This document shows, piece by piece, positions 54,342 through 63,800 of a DNA stretch of 64,000 bases (its first letter is position 1; the number at the start of each line of letters is the position of its first letter). This DNA is from Marisediminitalea aggregata. Its GTDB lineage: Bacteria; Pseudomonadota; Gammaproteobacteria; Enterobacterales; Alteromonadaceae. The translations under genes and the position numbers were made by a program. The notes below the pieces were generated by a model that ran no database searches, was not told the DNA's origin, and worked only from the letters and a program-made list of their open reading frames with translations. Where the stretch lies: contig NZ_FQWD01000003.1 in the NCBI RefSeq assembly GCF_900129565.1, positions 1-64,000 of the forward strand, written 5' to 3'.

Positions 54342-55094
54342 TCAATTAAGGTTACGCGTAACGAATGAGTGTGTCGCTTCACCTGCAGTACTGACAAGGG
54401 ATTCAGCCAATTCCCCACTGTCGGATTCCTTATCAGTGAGTAAACCGTCCATGACGAAATTTTTAGCGTGTTCGGTAATAGATGCGCCTGTCGAACTGGA
54501 TACAAAATAGTCAATACCTTCATAGGCAACACCAATTGGTCCGGCATATAAAAATCCGCCCACCAGACTCGCCGCTAAATCGACGTCATTATCTGTCACC
54601 GACTCATAGATATCGCTTACAACCGGAATATGATTGAGCACGTTCACGGTATCAAAAATATCGTCCAGCGTGGCACCATCCTCCCCCATAACAAACTGAT
54701 AGGCACTACTGATAAAGCCACTTGTCGACGCAACGGTATTCTCAGTGCTTTCCTGATCCGCAGTTGTGCCGGAAGATGCAATATCTTCATTGGTTTGTGA
54801 TGAAGCAAACAGGTCGTTTTGTAACATGGTTAGAAATGACGCCTGTAACTGAGACAGCCCCTGCTCACTACCGATATTTTCCAGCGACAACGCCCCGCTT
54901 GCTTGTTCAGTCAGACTACCTGTTAGTTCACTGAGCAAGCCAACGTTTATTGCTTGTGTAAACGCAGACTTAAAATCGTCTACATTTGACAATACCGCAT
55001 CAGTGACCTGCGTCGCTGCAGCGTTGTTACTTGTGGTTAAGGCGTCAAGTGAAGTCGAGCTGGCATTAAAGCCATCCAGCCACTCTGAAAACAT
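54342..55094 (-). CDS. hypothetical protein, divergent from the flgH-flgT pair
   Basis: This 250-residue acidic protein has no signal peptide. The first half is rich in Ser, Thr, Ala and Asn with little predicted structure. The second half (about residues 145-205) has a Gly- and hydrophobic-rich stretch with NHIPVVSDIYESV and GGFLYAGPIGVAYE that could be a small membrane-inserting or packing domain. I do not recognise the family. It faces the flgH-like gene across about 200 bp, so the two may share control. The composition recalls secreted or flagellum-associated proteins, which is only an impression. Confidence 0.6.
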   Translation of the reverse strand: MFSEWLDGFNASSTSLDALTTSNNAAATQVTDAVLSNVDDFKSAFTQAINVGLLSELTGSLTEQASGALSLENIGSEQGLSQLQASFLTMLQNDLFASSQTNEDIASSGTTADQESTENTVASTSGFISSAYQFVMGEDGATLDDIFDTVNVLNHIPVVSDIYESVTDNDVDLAASLVGGFLYAGPIGVAYEGIDYFVSSSTGASITEHAKNFVMDGLLTDKESDSGELAESLVSTAGEATHSFVTRNLN

Positions 55095-55296
55095 GATGAT
55101 GTCCGCGTTCTGTTGATATATTTATTACGCTAACAGGTCTTTTAAGTAAAGATAACTTACTGAATGTAAAGGTTTAGCAAAGTACAACTCAGTCACAATT
55201 AAATCGTGCTTAATAACGGTGTTTACAATCATTAATGATAATTCTGCAGTAAGTGGGGGCTGATGCAATGATTATCCAGTTGGCAGGAATAACATC

Positions 55297-56046
55297 ATGT
55301 TCTCTACTCGCAGTACGGGTATTACACTAATCAGCGTTATGCTTTTCGCGTGCACGCAAACCCCCAATGTCGAAGAACAAATCGTCGCCTCATCAGCAAC
55401 CAACCCGCTGGTTGAACAACGGTCAGCAAAAGTGGATGACACAGAGCCGGTTCCCGACGACCCTCGTTATCGCCCGATTCATATGACCCCTGTACAGGCT
55501 GTCACCGCTCCAACCGGCTCTCTGTTTAATCCCGACAATGCCGTAGAGCTTTACAAGCTGCACCATAACTTTCGCATCGGCGATATGATCCTGATTGAAT
55601 TGAACGAGCGAACACAGTCCAGGAAATCCCTCGACTATCGTATGGACAAATCCACCAGCATGGAGCTTGGTCCCGTTGCGGTCAACGCAGGTCCAATTGT
55701 ACTGACCGAAGGAAAAGTCGCGGCAAATCACGAGCAAGAGAGTGAATTCGATAGCTCCGCCAATACGGCCCAATCTAACGAGTTAGAAGGTGATATTACC
55801 GTCTATGTCACCGATATTTTGCCAAACCGCAACCTGGCCGTCTCTGGGGAAAAGTGGATCACACTCAATAAAGGTCAGGAATACGTGCGGTTTTCTGGGG
55901 AAATTCGGATTGCCGATATCAGCGCAGACAATACGGTAGATTCCAGTAAAGTCGGTAATGCGCGCATAGAATACTCGGGCAAAGGCGAATTGCAGGACAA
56001 CCAGCAGTCCACGTTAATTGGTACCCTCTTTTCGATTTTTAACTAA
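55297..56046 (+). CDS. flgH: FlgH-like L-ring lipoprotein
   Basis: This 249-residue lipoprotein (lipidation at Cys19 in MLFAC) has the FlgH pattern: GSLFNPDNAVEL, FRIGDMILIELNE, SNELEGDITVYVTDILPNRNL, SGEKWITLNKGQEYVRFSG and the final YSGKGELQ. FlgH forms the flagellar L ring in the outer membrane. The N-terminal part has a Pro-rich insert of about 50 residues before the core. AGGAA precedes the ATG. It is followed after 2 nt by flgT, but no FlgI (P ring) or other flagellar gene is nearby, so it may be a second, specialised copy. Confidence 0.85.
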   Translation: MFSTRSTGITLISVMLFACTQTPNVEEQIVASSATNPLVEQRSAKVDDTEPVPDDPRYRPIHMTPVQAVTAPTGSLFNPDNAVELYKLHHNFRIGDMILIELNERTQSRKSLDYRMDKSTSMELGPVAVNAGPIVLTEGKVAANHEQESEFDSSANTAQSNELEGDITVYVTDILPNRNLAVSGEKWITLNKGQEYVRFSGEIRIADISADNTVDSSKVGNARIEYSGKGELQDNQQSTLIGTLFSIFN

Positions 56047-56048
56047 CC

Positions 56049-57212
56049 ATGTTTCGCTTCCTACTCTTTTTACTCTATATCCTGAGTACTAACGTTTATG
56101 CTCAGTGGATTGAAGGCCAGGCGTCGGTAGCCGTCGAGGACGCTGAACTCGATGAAATCCGCGTCATGGCAATTAAAAACGCCATTGCCGATGCCGCTTA
56201 CAAAAATGGTAGTTTCATCACGGCCCAGGATATTGTGTTAGATGGCCTGTTGGTGAGTAGCAAGGCTCAAATACGCACTCAGGGCCGCATACAGCGCGTG
56301 GAAATTGTCGATGAAACACTCATCGATAACGTACTTACGGTTACCGTTAACGTCGATATTCTGCCCCTGTTTGAATGCGACAGCGATCCTTATACCCGTA
56401 GTCTGGTGCTCAGCCAGTTTCAATTATTGAAGCCATCTCAGGCCCGACACGGCAATATTTTCGACTTTGGTCGTCAGGTAACCCAACGGATGGCTCAACA
56501 ACTGACCGATAATCAACCAGTTGTTGATACCTTGCTGATAAATCAAGCGTTTATGCCCACTTCTGATTTTAATAGTATTGATCACAGTCAGATAGCCGCG
56601 AAAGCGAGCCTGCTGGTGAAGACCTATCACCGCCAATACGTGCTATTTGGTTTTATACGTGACATTAGTTTGTTTGAACAGGTGAAAGAAGGCCTGCTTG
56701 AAGACGATGTTAGCCTGCGACGAAATTTCACACTGGAGGTCTACTTGCTGGATGCTCTGCATCAGGACATCGTAATGCAAAACAGCTATCACGGTGAAGG
56801 TGACTGGGAGTTTGACTATAACGAAACGATTGATCTTAACAACAGTCTGTTCTGGCGCAGTGATTTTGGTCGCGTGGTACTAAATACGATTAACAGTGCC
56901 GTACTGGATGTGTCTAATACTATGACCTGTCTGCCTTCTATGCTACCGGTTGTTTCCGTCACGCCCGGTTATTTATCAATTGCGCTGGGCACAAGGCACG
57001 GTGTTAAGGAAGGCGATTTATTCGAACTGTATCAATCCCCACAGCCCTCCATGGAAGCGCAGCTTCATTATCCGCAATGGTATAAACAACCTGACCTGAT
57101 CCTGGAAGTAGAACACGTTGCCAATCGCAGCGCAAAATTGCGAAGCAGTGATAAAAACGTGCCACTCATTGCTGCGCCCTACGACCTGGTAAGCCCGGCA
57201 CCATTGATGTAA
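56049..57212 (+). CDS. flgT: FlgT-like flagellar H-ring protein
   Basis: This 387-residue exported protein has a signal peptide ending near residue 18 (VYAQ) and an N-terminal domain with the EGQASVAVEDAELDEIR pattern of FlgT. A middle part and a C-terminal SH3-like region (GTRHGVKEGDLFELY) complete the three-domain layout of Vibrio FlgT. FlgT builds the H ring around the basal body in sodium-driven polar flagella. It starts 2 nt after the flgH-like gene, so the two proteins are made together. The usual neighbours flgO and flgP are not seen. Confidence 0.82.
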   Translation: MFRFLLFLLYILSTNVYAQWIEGQASVAVEDAELDEIRVMAIKNAIADAAYKNGSFITAQDIVLDGLLVSSKAQIRTQGRIQRVEIVDETLIDNVLTVTVNVDILPLFECDSDPYTRSLVLSQFQLLKPSQARHGNIFDFGRQVTQRMAQQLTDNQPVVDTLLINQAFMPTSDFNSIDHSQIAAKASLLVKTYHRQYVLFGFIRDISLFEQVKEGLLEDDVSLRRNFTLEVYLLDALHQDIVMQNSYHGEGDWEFDYNETIDLNNSLFWRSDFGRVVLNTINSAVLDVSNTMTCLPSMLPVVSVTPGYLSIALGTRHGVKEGDLFELYQSPQPSMEAQLHYPQWYKQPDLILEVEHVANRSAKLRSSDKNVPLIAAPYDLVSPAPLM

Positions 57213-57423
57213 ATAACGCTTAATCCGTATTCGGAAATTCCTACACACGATTAAGAAATATTTTCGTTATAAAGCGTTTAACACCAACTACTCGCAACCA
57301 TAAAAATCAACAAACCATTTGATATCAATCAGATAGGATTATCTGACTTTCTCTGAAAAGCGGAATAATTTCTGCAACACACCCGTGTATAGCTAGAGCG
57401 TATTCCCACAGGGAGAGTAAACC

Positions 57424-59622
57424 ATGTCAACACACAAGGTATTTGATTCAAACAAAAATTGCTGGAAAACCAGCCAGGCGACCCATGCCACCCCCTTAAT
57501 CGATTGTGCTAATTACTACAGCGCCTTGCATTCCAGTATTTGTAACGCCAAGCACCAGATCATCATTGTAGGTTGGGACATAGACAGTCGAATCAGATTA
57601 CTGCATGGCGAAGCGGAAGAACAATCAGAGGCGCCCTCTCGTATTGGTGAGCTCATTAAATGGAAAGCAGAACAAAACCCGGATCTACAGGTTTATATCC
57701 TGCGTTGGGATTCATCTTTCGCCTTTTTTGACCAGCGAGAAATGTGGGCACTGGAAGTCTGGGAAGACAAAACCCCCGACAATGTTCACGTTATGCTCGA
57801 TGACTCTATTCCCATGGGCGGGTCGCAACACCAAAAGCTGGCTATCATCGACAATGAAGTCGCGTACTCAGGCGGCATGGACGTTGCGCTTCACCGCTGG
57901 GATACCCGTGAGCATTTGATTGATGAACCAGGCCGTATCGGCCCGGACGGTGAATACGGTCCATTTCACGACGTCCAAATGGTATCTTGCGGCCCGGTGG
58001 TTGAACATCTCGCCGAATTGGCACGCTGGCGCTGGAATCGGTTGTCAGACACCGCCATTGATACACCGGAAGCTATGCCGGACCATGGGAATGAACGCCC
58101 TGAAACCTGGCCTCAAGGTGTGTCTTCATGCTTTGAAAATGTGCCATTGGCAATCGCTCGCACGTTACCTGAAATGGATGATGTGGAAAGTGTGCAGGAA
58201 GTTCGTCATATGTTGCTGGACCTGATTGGTCAGGCGGAACGATTCATCTATATCGAAAATCAGTTTACGACACGGGAAGAAATCGCCCGTGCCTTGAATA
58301 AACAGTTAAAAGCTAAGCCAGATCTTGAGGTTCTCATTGTGAGTTCTTATGACCCCAAAGGCTTGTTTGAAACTGAAGCGTTCTGGGCTAGTCGACTGGC
58401 ATTTAAAGACATTATCGAAGACGGTGTTGATACCGATCGCATCAAAATGACGTATTCGTCAATTCGCGATCAGCAAGGCCGTTTAGCCTACAAACGTATC
58501 CACTCTAAAGTCATGACCATTGACGACCGTTACCTGGTCATCGGTTCATCAAACCTGAGTAATCGCTCGATGACGCTGGACACTGAGGTTGATGTGGTGA
58601 TGTTCGGCGATACCGACAGCAACCGTAAGTGCATTGCCTTTACCCGTGACGACCTGATCGCCGAGCACACCGGCCGTGATATTGAGACAACCGAGTCAAT
58701 CATGGGTGGCAAGCACATTGTTAACGAGCTTATGAACAATCAAATCGCCCACGGTTACGTGTTAACCGAAATCAACGATGAAGAGTTCACCGAAGCGTCT
58801 AAAGCCAATATTTTCCGCACCATTTCAGATCCGGAAGAGCCGCTTATACCGCCTGTGAAAGGACTAGGCGGAAAACTTACTGCCATAACCAACCCGCGTA
58901 GACGAACCATTATGATTACTGTAGGTCTGGCTGTGCTGGCATGTATCGTTGGTTTGTTACTGTTTATCAGTAACACCGTATCCTGGTTAGATGGCGACAG
59001 AATAAGCGCGTTTCTTGAAGAAAGTCGCGGGACGTACTTCGCGTTACCGACCGTATTGCTCGTGTACCTGATTGGTGGCTTACTGTTTTTCCCGGTTACG
59101 GTATTATCACTGGCAGTCGCGGCGATATTCGGTCCTATTTGGGGCCCGATTTACGGTATTTTTGGCGCTTTGCTCAGTGCGGGTACCACGTTTCTTATCG
59201 GCAAAGGTTTGGGCAATGCGGGTCTGCGTAAACTAGCAGGGCCAAAAGTTGAAGCCGTAGATAAAAAATTGGCAAACACCGGCATCGTTGGTGTAGCAAC
59301 CATACGAATGCTACCCATAGCGCCATTTAGTTTGGTGAACCTGGTTGCTGGTATTTCATCTATAAGCCTAATGCAGTTTTTGATGGGTACGTTTTTAGGT
59401 ATGTTTCCACAAATGATTGCTAAAGGCCTGGTGGGCGACTCCATTATGCAAATCTTTAAGCAACCCTCGGCAGAGACAGTTACCTATCTGGTGATTGGTC
59501 TAGTAGTGTGGATAGCGATGATTGTTGGCTCACAAAAGCTGGCAAAGATGTATCAGGCGAAAAAACAGTCGGACAACGCAGAAGATTCGGAAAAGGAAGA
59601 GTCTGAACAATGTATCGCCTAG
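57424..59622 (+). CDS. phospholipase D-family protein fused to a VTT (DedA/TVP38-like) membrane domain
   Basis: This 732-residue protein has two PLD catalytic motifs: HQKLAIID (His136, Lys138) and HSKVMTIDD (His360, Lys362), the second followed by GSSNLSNRS. The first 480 residues therefore form a full two-motif PLD enzyme similar to bacterial cardiolipin synthases or PLDs. From about 495, membrane helices follow, with a VTT-type domain at 535-690 (FFPVTVLSLAVAAIFGP, RMLPIAPFSLVN). VTT proteins move or scramble lipids. A lipid-handling role at the inner membrane is likely. GGGAGAG precedes the ATG. The 3' end overlaps the EEP gene by 13 nt. Confidence 0.88.
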   Translation: MSTHKVFDSNKNCWKTSQATHATPLIDCANYYSALHSSICNAKHQIIIVGWDIDSRIRLLHGEAEEQSEAPSRIGELIKWKAEQNPDLQVYILRWDSSFAFFDQREMWALEVWEDKTPDNVHVMLDDSIPMGGSQHQKLAIIDNEVAYSGGMDVALHRWDTREHLIDEPGRIGPDGEYGPFHDVQMVSCGPVVEHLAELARWRWNRLSDTAIDTPEAMPDHGNERPETWPQGVSSCFENVPLAIARTLPEMDDVESVQEVRHMLLDLIGQAERFIYIENQFTTREEIARALNKQLKAKPDLEVLIVSSYDPKGLFETEAFWASRLAFKDIIEDGVDTDRIKMTYSSIRDQQGRLAYKRIHSKVMTIDDRYLVIGSSNLSNRSMTLDTEVDVVMFGDTDSNRKCIAFTRDDLIAEHTGRDIETTESIMGGKHIVNELMNNQIAHGYVLTEINDEEFTEASKANIFRTISDPEEPLIPPVKGLGGKLTAITNPRRRTIMITVGLAVLACIVGLLLFISNTVSWLDGDRISAFLEESRGTYFALPTVLLVYLIGGLLFFPVTVLSLAVAAIFGPIWGPIYGIFGALLSAGTTFLIGKGLGNAGLRKLAGPKVEAVDKKLANTGIVGVATIRMLPIAPFSLVNLVAGISSISLMQFLMGTFLGMFPQMIAKGLVGDSIMQIFKQPSAETVTYLVIGLVVWIAMIVGSQKLAKMYQAKKQSDNAEDSEKEESEQCIA

Positions 59623-60320
59623 TCTCCTATAATCTACACAGTGGTGTTGGCCGGGACGGTGTGCAGGACTATCACCGTATCGGCCACATGCTGGCCGAAA
59701 AGAATGCGGACTTTGTACTGCTTCAGGAAATGGATACGCGTGCGTCAGAGCGCAATACCCAGAGCGATATCGACGCCTTGTGCCAACCCGGAGGATATAC
59801 CTTTGTTCCAGCCGCTACGCAGGTAACATCGCATGGCTGGTTCGGTAACGCCATGCTTAGCCGCCACACCGTTATCCGGGATGATGTGGTGACATTGAAC
59901 GTCGCAGATCGCGAACCTCGTAACTTACAGCGCGTATGGGTAGAGACACCTCACCACTCACTTCTATTGCATAACACCCATTTGGGGTTGTCGCGCAAAG
60001 AGCGTAGACAACAGGTAAAGCTTATCCAAAGTGCGTTAGAAGATGGTACAGCCAACGCAGACTTACCCGCGATGTTGGCGGGCGACCTGAATGAGTGGTG
60101 GTATTTGTCGAATTTGTTTGCACGTCTGAAACCCATCATGCATCAACTAGATACCGGGTTGAGTTTTCCAAGCCAGTTCCCTGTTTTTAAACTCGACCGC
60201 GTGTGGGTAACACAACACTGCCAGATACTAAATTGTGGCTTGATTAAAGACCCTGCTTCCAGCCATTTTTCAGATCATCTGCCGGTCTTTGCGGACTTTG
60301 TTATTCATGACAGGCGCTAA
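59610..60320 (+). CDS. endonuclease/exonuclease/phosphatase (EEP) family hydrolase
   Basis: This 236-residue protein has the EEP motifs in order: SYNLHSG, LLQEMD (metal Glu), LHNTHLGLS (catalytic His), AGDLNEW (Asp and Asn), LDRVWV and SDHLPVF. There is no signal peptide. It overlaps the PLD-VTT gene by 13 nt, so both are translated together. The substrate could be a phospholipid headgroup product, a sugar phosphate or nucleic acid. The partner suggests lipid turnover, but family motifs alone do not decide. Confidence 0.87.
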   Translation: MYRLVSYNLHSGVGRDGVQDYHRIGHMLAEKNADFVLLQEMDTRASERNTQSDIDALCQPGGYTFVPAATQVTSHGWFGNAMLSRHTVIRDDVVTLNVADREPRNLQRVWVETPHHSLLLHNTHLGLSRKERRQQVKLIQSALEDGTANADLPAMLAGDLNEWWYLSNLFARLKPIMHQLDTGLSFPSQFPVFKLDRVWVTQHCQILNCGLIKDPASSHFSDHLPVFADFVIHDRR

Positions 60321-60333
60321 ATAATCTGAAAGC

Positions 60334-60756
60334 TCACTGGATCAGGTAGGCAACCGTTTTGAGTTCGTTGTTTTCACGCGTCATGATAAGCAATTCATAC
60401 AGCGTTTTATTTTCAAATGTACTTTTGAACTTAAACACCATGTACTTACCTTTTGGTAAGCCTGCGACGGTGTCGCGCTCGCCATAACCGCTTAATTCAC
60501 GAGAGACCAGCGTTCCCAGTGAATCCTTGGCACCGACCAGCACATCATTCCATTGCGATGCTTCGATATTTTGTTTGAACTGCTTGCTGGCATATTGCCA
60601 GGATTGAAAATAGCGGCCACGATCGATAAGCTCCAACCACGCATACGCCGGTTGAATATCCATTTGTTGTTGCGTCTGCGCCTGGCCAACGACCGGTGAT
60701 GGCATAACCGCAAACAAACAACAGCCTATCATTAGCAGTCTTGCTAACACTTGCAT
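60334..60756 (-). CDS. DUF4019-type exported protein
   Basis: This 140-residue protein starts at ATG 60756 with AGGAA upstream; the longer frame would place the signal peptide internally. It has a signal peptide (cleavage near residue 26, after VVGQA), then a compact periplasmic domain with AWLELIDRGRYFQSW and a KYMVFKFKSTFENK strand region. These are typical of DUF4019, whose role is unknown. It is convergent with the EEP gene and lies downstream of the pullulanase gene, separated by a terminator. Confidence 0.75.
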   Translation of the reverse strand: MQVLARLLMIGCCLFAVMPSPVVGQAQTQQQMDIQPAYAWLELIDRGRYFQSWQYASKQFKQNIEASQWNDVLVGAKDSLGTLVSRELSGYGERDTVAGLPKGKYMVFKFKSTFENKTLYELLIMTRENNELKTVAYLIQ

Positions 60757-60773
60757 CTTATTCCTCACATAAA

Positions 60774-60804
60774 AAAAGCGCGCCGGAAACCTGGGCGCGC
60801 TTTT
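60774..60804 (-). terminator. intrinsic terminator of the pullulanase gene
   Basis: An 11-bp stem, AAAAGCGCGCC with GGCGCGCTTTT, encloses a 9-nt loop. On the minus strand a run of seven T follows the stem. It lies 20 nt after the pullulanase stop. Confidence 0.88.
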
Positions 60805-60823
60805 ACGGTACAACAAGTCAGGG

Positions 60824-63800
60824 TTATTTAGCAATAACCGTCAGGATGGGTTGGGTTGCATCCGGTCCGGTGACCCTGAATTCGTACGTGCCGGCAGACA
60901 ATTCAATCATCAGATTGTTGTTACTGCTGCCCAGCACTTTTCCAACACCTTCCGTTACTGTGTTGGTCAGGGCATCATCCGGATTGCCCAGGTTTATCGT
61001 TGCCCAATCCTCTGAGGCAACTTTGAACTCCGTTGCACCACCGCTCACGGTGATATCAACCGAGTAAACACCAGCGCCCTGATAAACCAGCTCATCTGCT
61101 GTTCCCCAGCCATTCATGCCACCACGTAAATATACAGGTGTAGCGCCGAAAAACTGTGCATTAAACACTTTGAGAACTGGCTCGGCCTTGTCACTCACAT
61201 CAACAATAAAGACATAGTCTCCGTCTGCATCTATGTTAATAACCAGGTTATCGTTGGTCGCCGCCAGATAGGTCTCCTGCCCTAATTCGACCGTCTTGTC
61301 TTCATCTGAGCCAGAGAGCGCGCCAAGGTTTACTGTAGCCCAGTCTTCAGAGGCCACTTTAAACTCATAGCTACCGGCAGTCAGTGACATAGCAGCCTGA
61401 TACTGACGTGCGCCTTTATACTCAAGCGGCGTTTCAGTTCCCCATCCGTTAAATGCGCCACGTAAGTAGACGGTAGTACCCGCATAGGGTTCTTCGTTTT
61501 CAACGGTGAGTACCGGTGCCTGGGCGTCGCTTGCATCCACGGTGAACAAATAGGTTGCGTCAACCGAAGGGGTAAAGAACAGGTTGTTGTTAGACACACC
61601 CAACACAACGCCAACGTCATCGGTAACAATGGCATCAGCTGCATCCGCTGCACCGAAGTTCACCGTCGCCCAGTCTTCTGACGCAAACTTGAACTCATAC
61701 TGGGTACCAGCCGTTAATGCAGACGTTGCGGTGTAGATACCGTTGCCCTGATAGGTAAACTCAACCGACGTGCCCCATTCCGACATACTGCCACGCAGGT
61801 AAACCGATGTGTCGCCGTAAGGTACGACATCCGGTGCGCCAGCAGTGGCATAAGTAGCCAGGCCGTAACCCTGTGCGCCGCTTTGTGGTTTTACAAATAC
61901 CGCAATGGTTAGTGCGGGTACGGTAAAGGTACCATTACCTGATTCATTTTCGGTAAAGTAAGCACCACGTACTGCGCTGTCGTAGGAGTTTTGCTGAACA
62001 CTGTGAAGCATAAAGCCGGTAGCCGTGTTCACCTCAATGGATTTTTCTTCGTAGCCAGTATTAGCCACCACCATGACAGCGTCATAGTTCACATCTAAAT
62101 CAACCAGTGGCGTTTCAGCTTCGGCGTTAATCCCGTCGTCGATACTCATGGCAATCAGGCCAACCTGTTGACGTGTGCCAAGATTATGGAAGCCAACGCG
62201 ATCCATGATGTCCTGCGCCGTTGTTAAGCGGAATAACGGACTGGTTTGACGAATAGTCAGGAATTCTTTAAAGACTTCCGCAGCCATTTCGATTTCAGTC
62301 ATCGTCGCCGCTCGCTCCGGTGAATAGACAAACTGCCCCATTTCACCCCAACGCGCTTCGTTTTTCTCAGCCAGCGGCAAGCCAACATTCCAGTTGTTAG
62401 TTTGCATGGTGAAATCCACGAAGTTGAACCAGTCACCTGAATCATAACTGTCACGGTCCATCGACTTGGAACGCAGCATGTCTCCACCCATTTGCAGGAA
62501 CGGAATACCCTGCGACAACAAGGTAATACCCATACCCGCATTCTGTGCGCGTACCCGTTGCTCCAGGGTCAGATCTTCCGGTAGTACGTAGTTAAGCTGG
62601 TCCCACAGCGTTTCGTTGTCATGCTTAGAGATGTAGTTAATGATATCTGCAGGATCCTGCGCATAACCCCCTAACGCTGATGCGGTAGTAGCGCGGCCAC
62701 CAGACGTATTCAGCACAAAGTCAGCCAATGTGCCGGCCATGCCCATTTTAACGCGATCCTGTTCGTACAACGCAGAGTCGCTGTCCGGGTTAAAGATATG
62801 GCCATAACGAATGGCATCACGTAAGCGGTCGTTGTAGGTACCAATTTCTGTGCCTGCCATATTCAGCTGATTAGCCTGTTCATAGCCGCGGTCGATTTTG
62901 GTCCAGCCTTCGCCGTAGAAGTAGTTGTCAGGGTCAATTGCCTGGATCGCATCGCGCAGACGTACCATGGTATCTTTGGTGGCCTGGCTCATGATGTCAA
63001 AGCGGAAGGCGTCAAACTTGTATTCACTTGCCCACATGGACAGTGAATCCAGCATCAGTTTTTCCATCATGACATTGCGTGGCTCAGTGTCCTCACAACA
63101 GGTTTCCCGCACAATGGCACCACTGTCGACTTCATAACGGTGGTAGTAGCCAGGTACGACCTTGTCCAATACCGACTTGGTGAAAATACCAGAGGCATTG
63201 GTGTGGTTGTACACTACGTCGAGCGCAACACGCAGACCAATCTCATGCAGAGACTGAATCATCGCGCGCATTTCAACAATACGTTCCACACCCTCAGCAC
63301 TTGACGCATAGCTGCCTTCCGGCGCGTTAAAGTGATGCGGATCATAACCCCAGTTAAAGCTATCCAGACTGCGAAGCTCCTGAGTCAGCGCCTGGGCACT
63401 GCCTGCTTCCGACAGCGGATCGTAGCTGTTATACACGTCCAGCAAAGTACTGCTTGGATCGGCTTCACTACACACCTGAGCATTCGGACGTTTCACACAT
63501 AAACGCGCTACTGTATCGTAAATATCTACCGTATTCGCCGGATCTTCATCGATAGTTGCAATGTCATTGCTCGGCAGAATATGGAAGTGAGTCAGTCCTG
63601 CATCTGCTAATTCCTGCAGATGTGAAACCGGATCACTGCCCTGCTCGGTGAAGGCAAGATATTTACCCCGGTTCGCTTCACTGGTAGACATATCGCGTAT
63701 ACTAAAGTCGCGAACATGGCCTTCGTAAATTACCGCATCTTCCGGGTTTTCAATTTCAGGAATGACCTGGGTATCCCAGCCATCAGGCTTTAAGGATTCA

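Noticed and set aside
55220..55296. Sigma-54 promoter before the flgH-like gene (TTGGCAG at about 55279)
   Set aside because: The -24-like TTGGCAG lacks a matching GC at -12, and it lies too close to the start codon.
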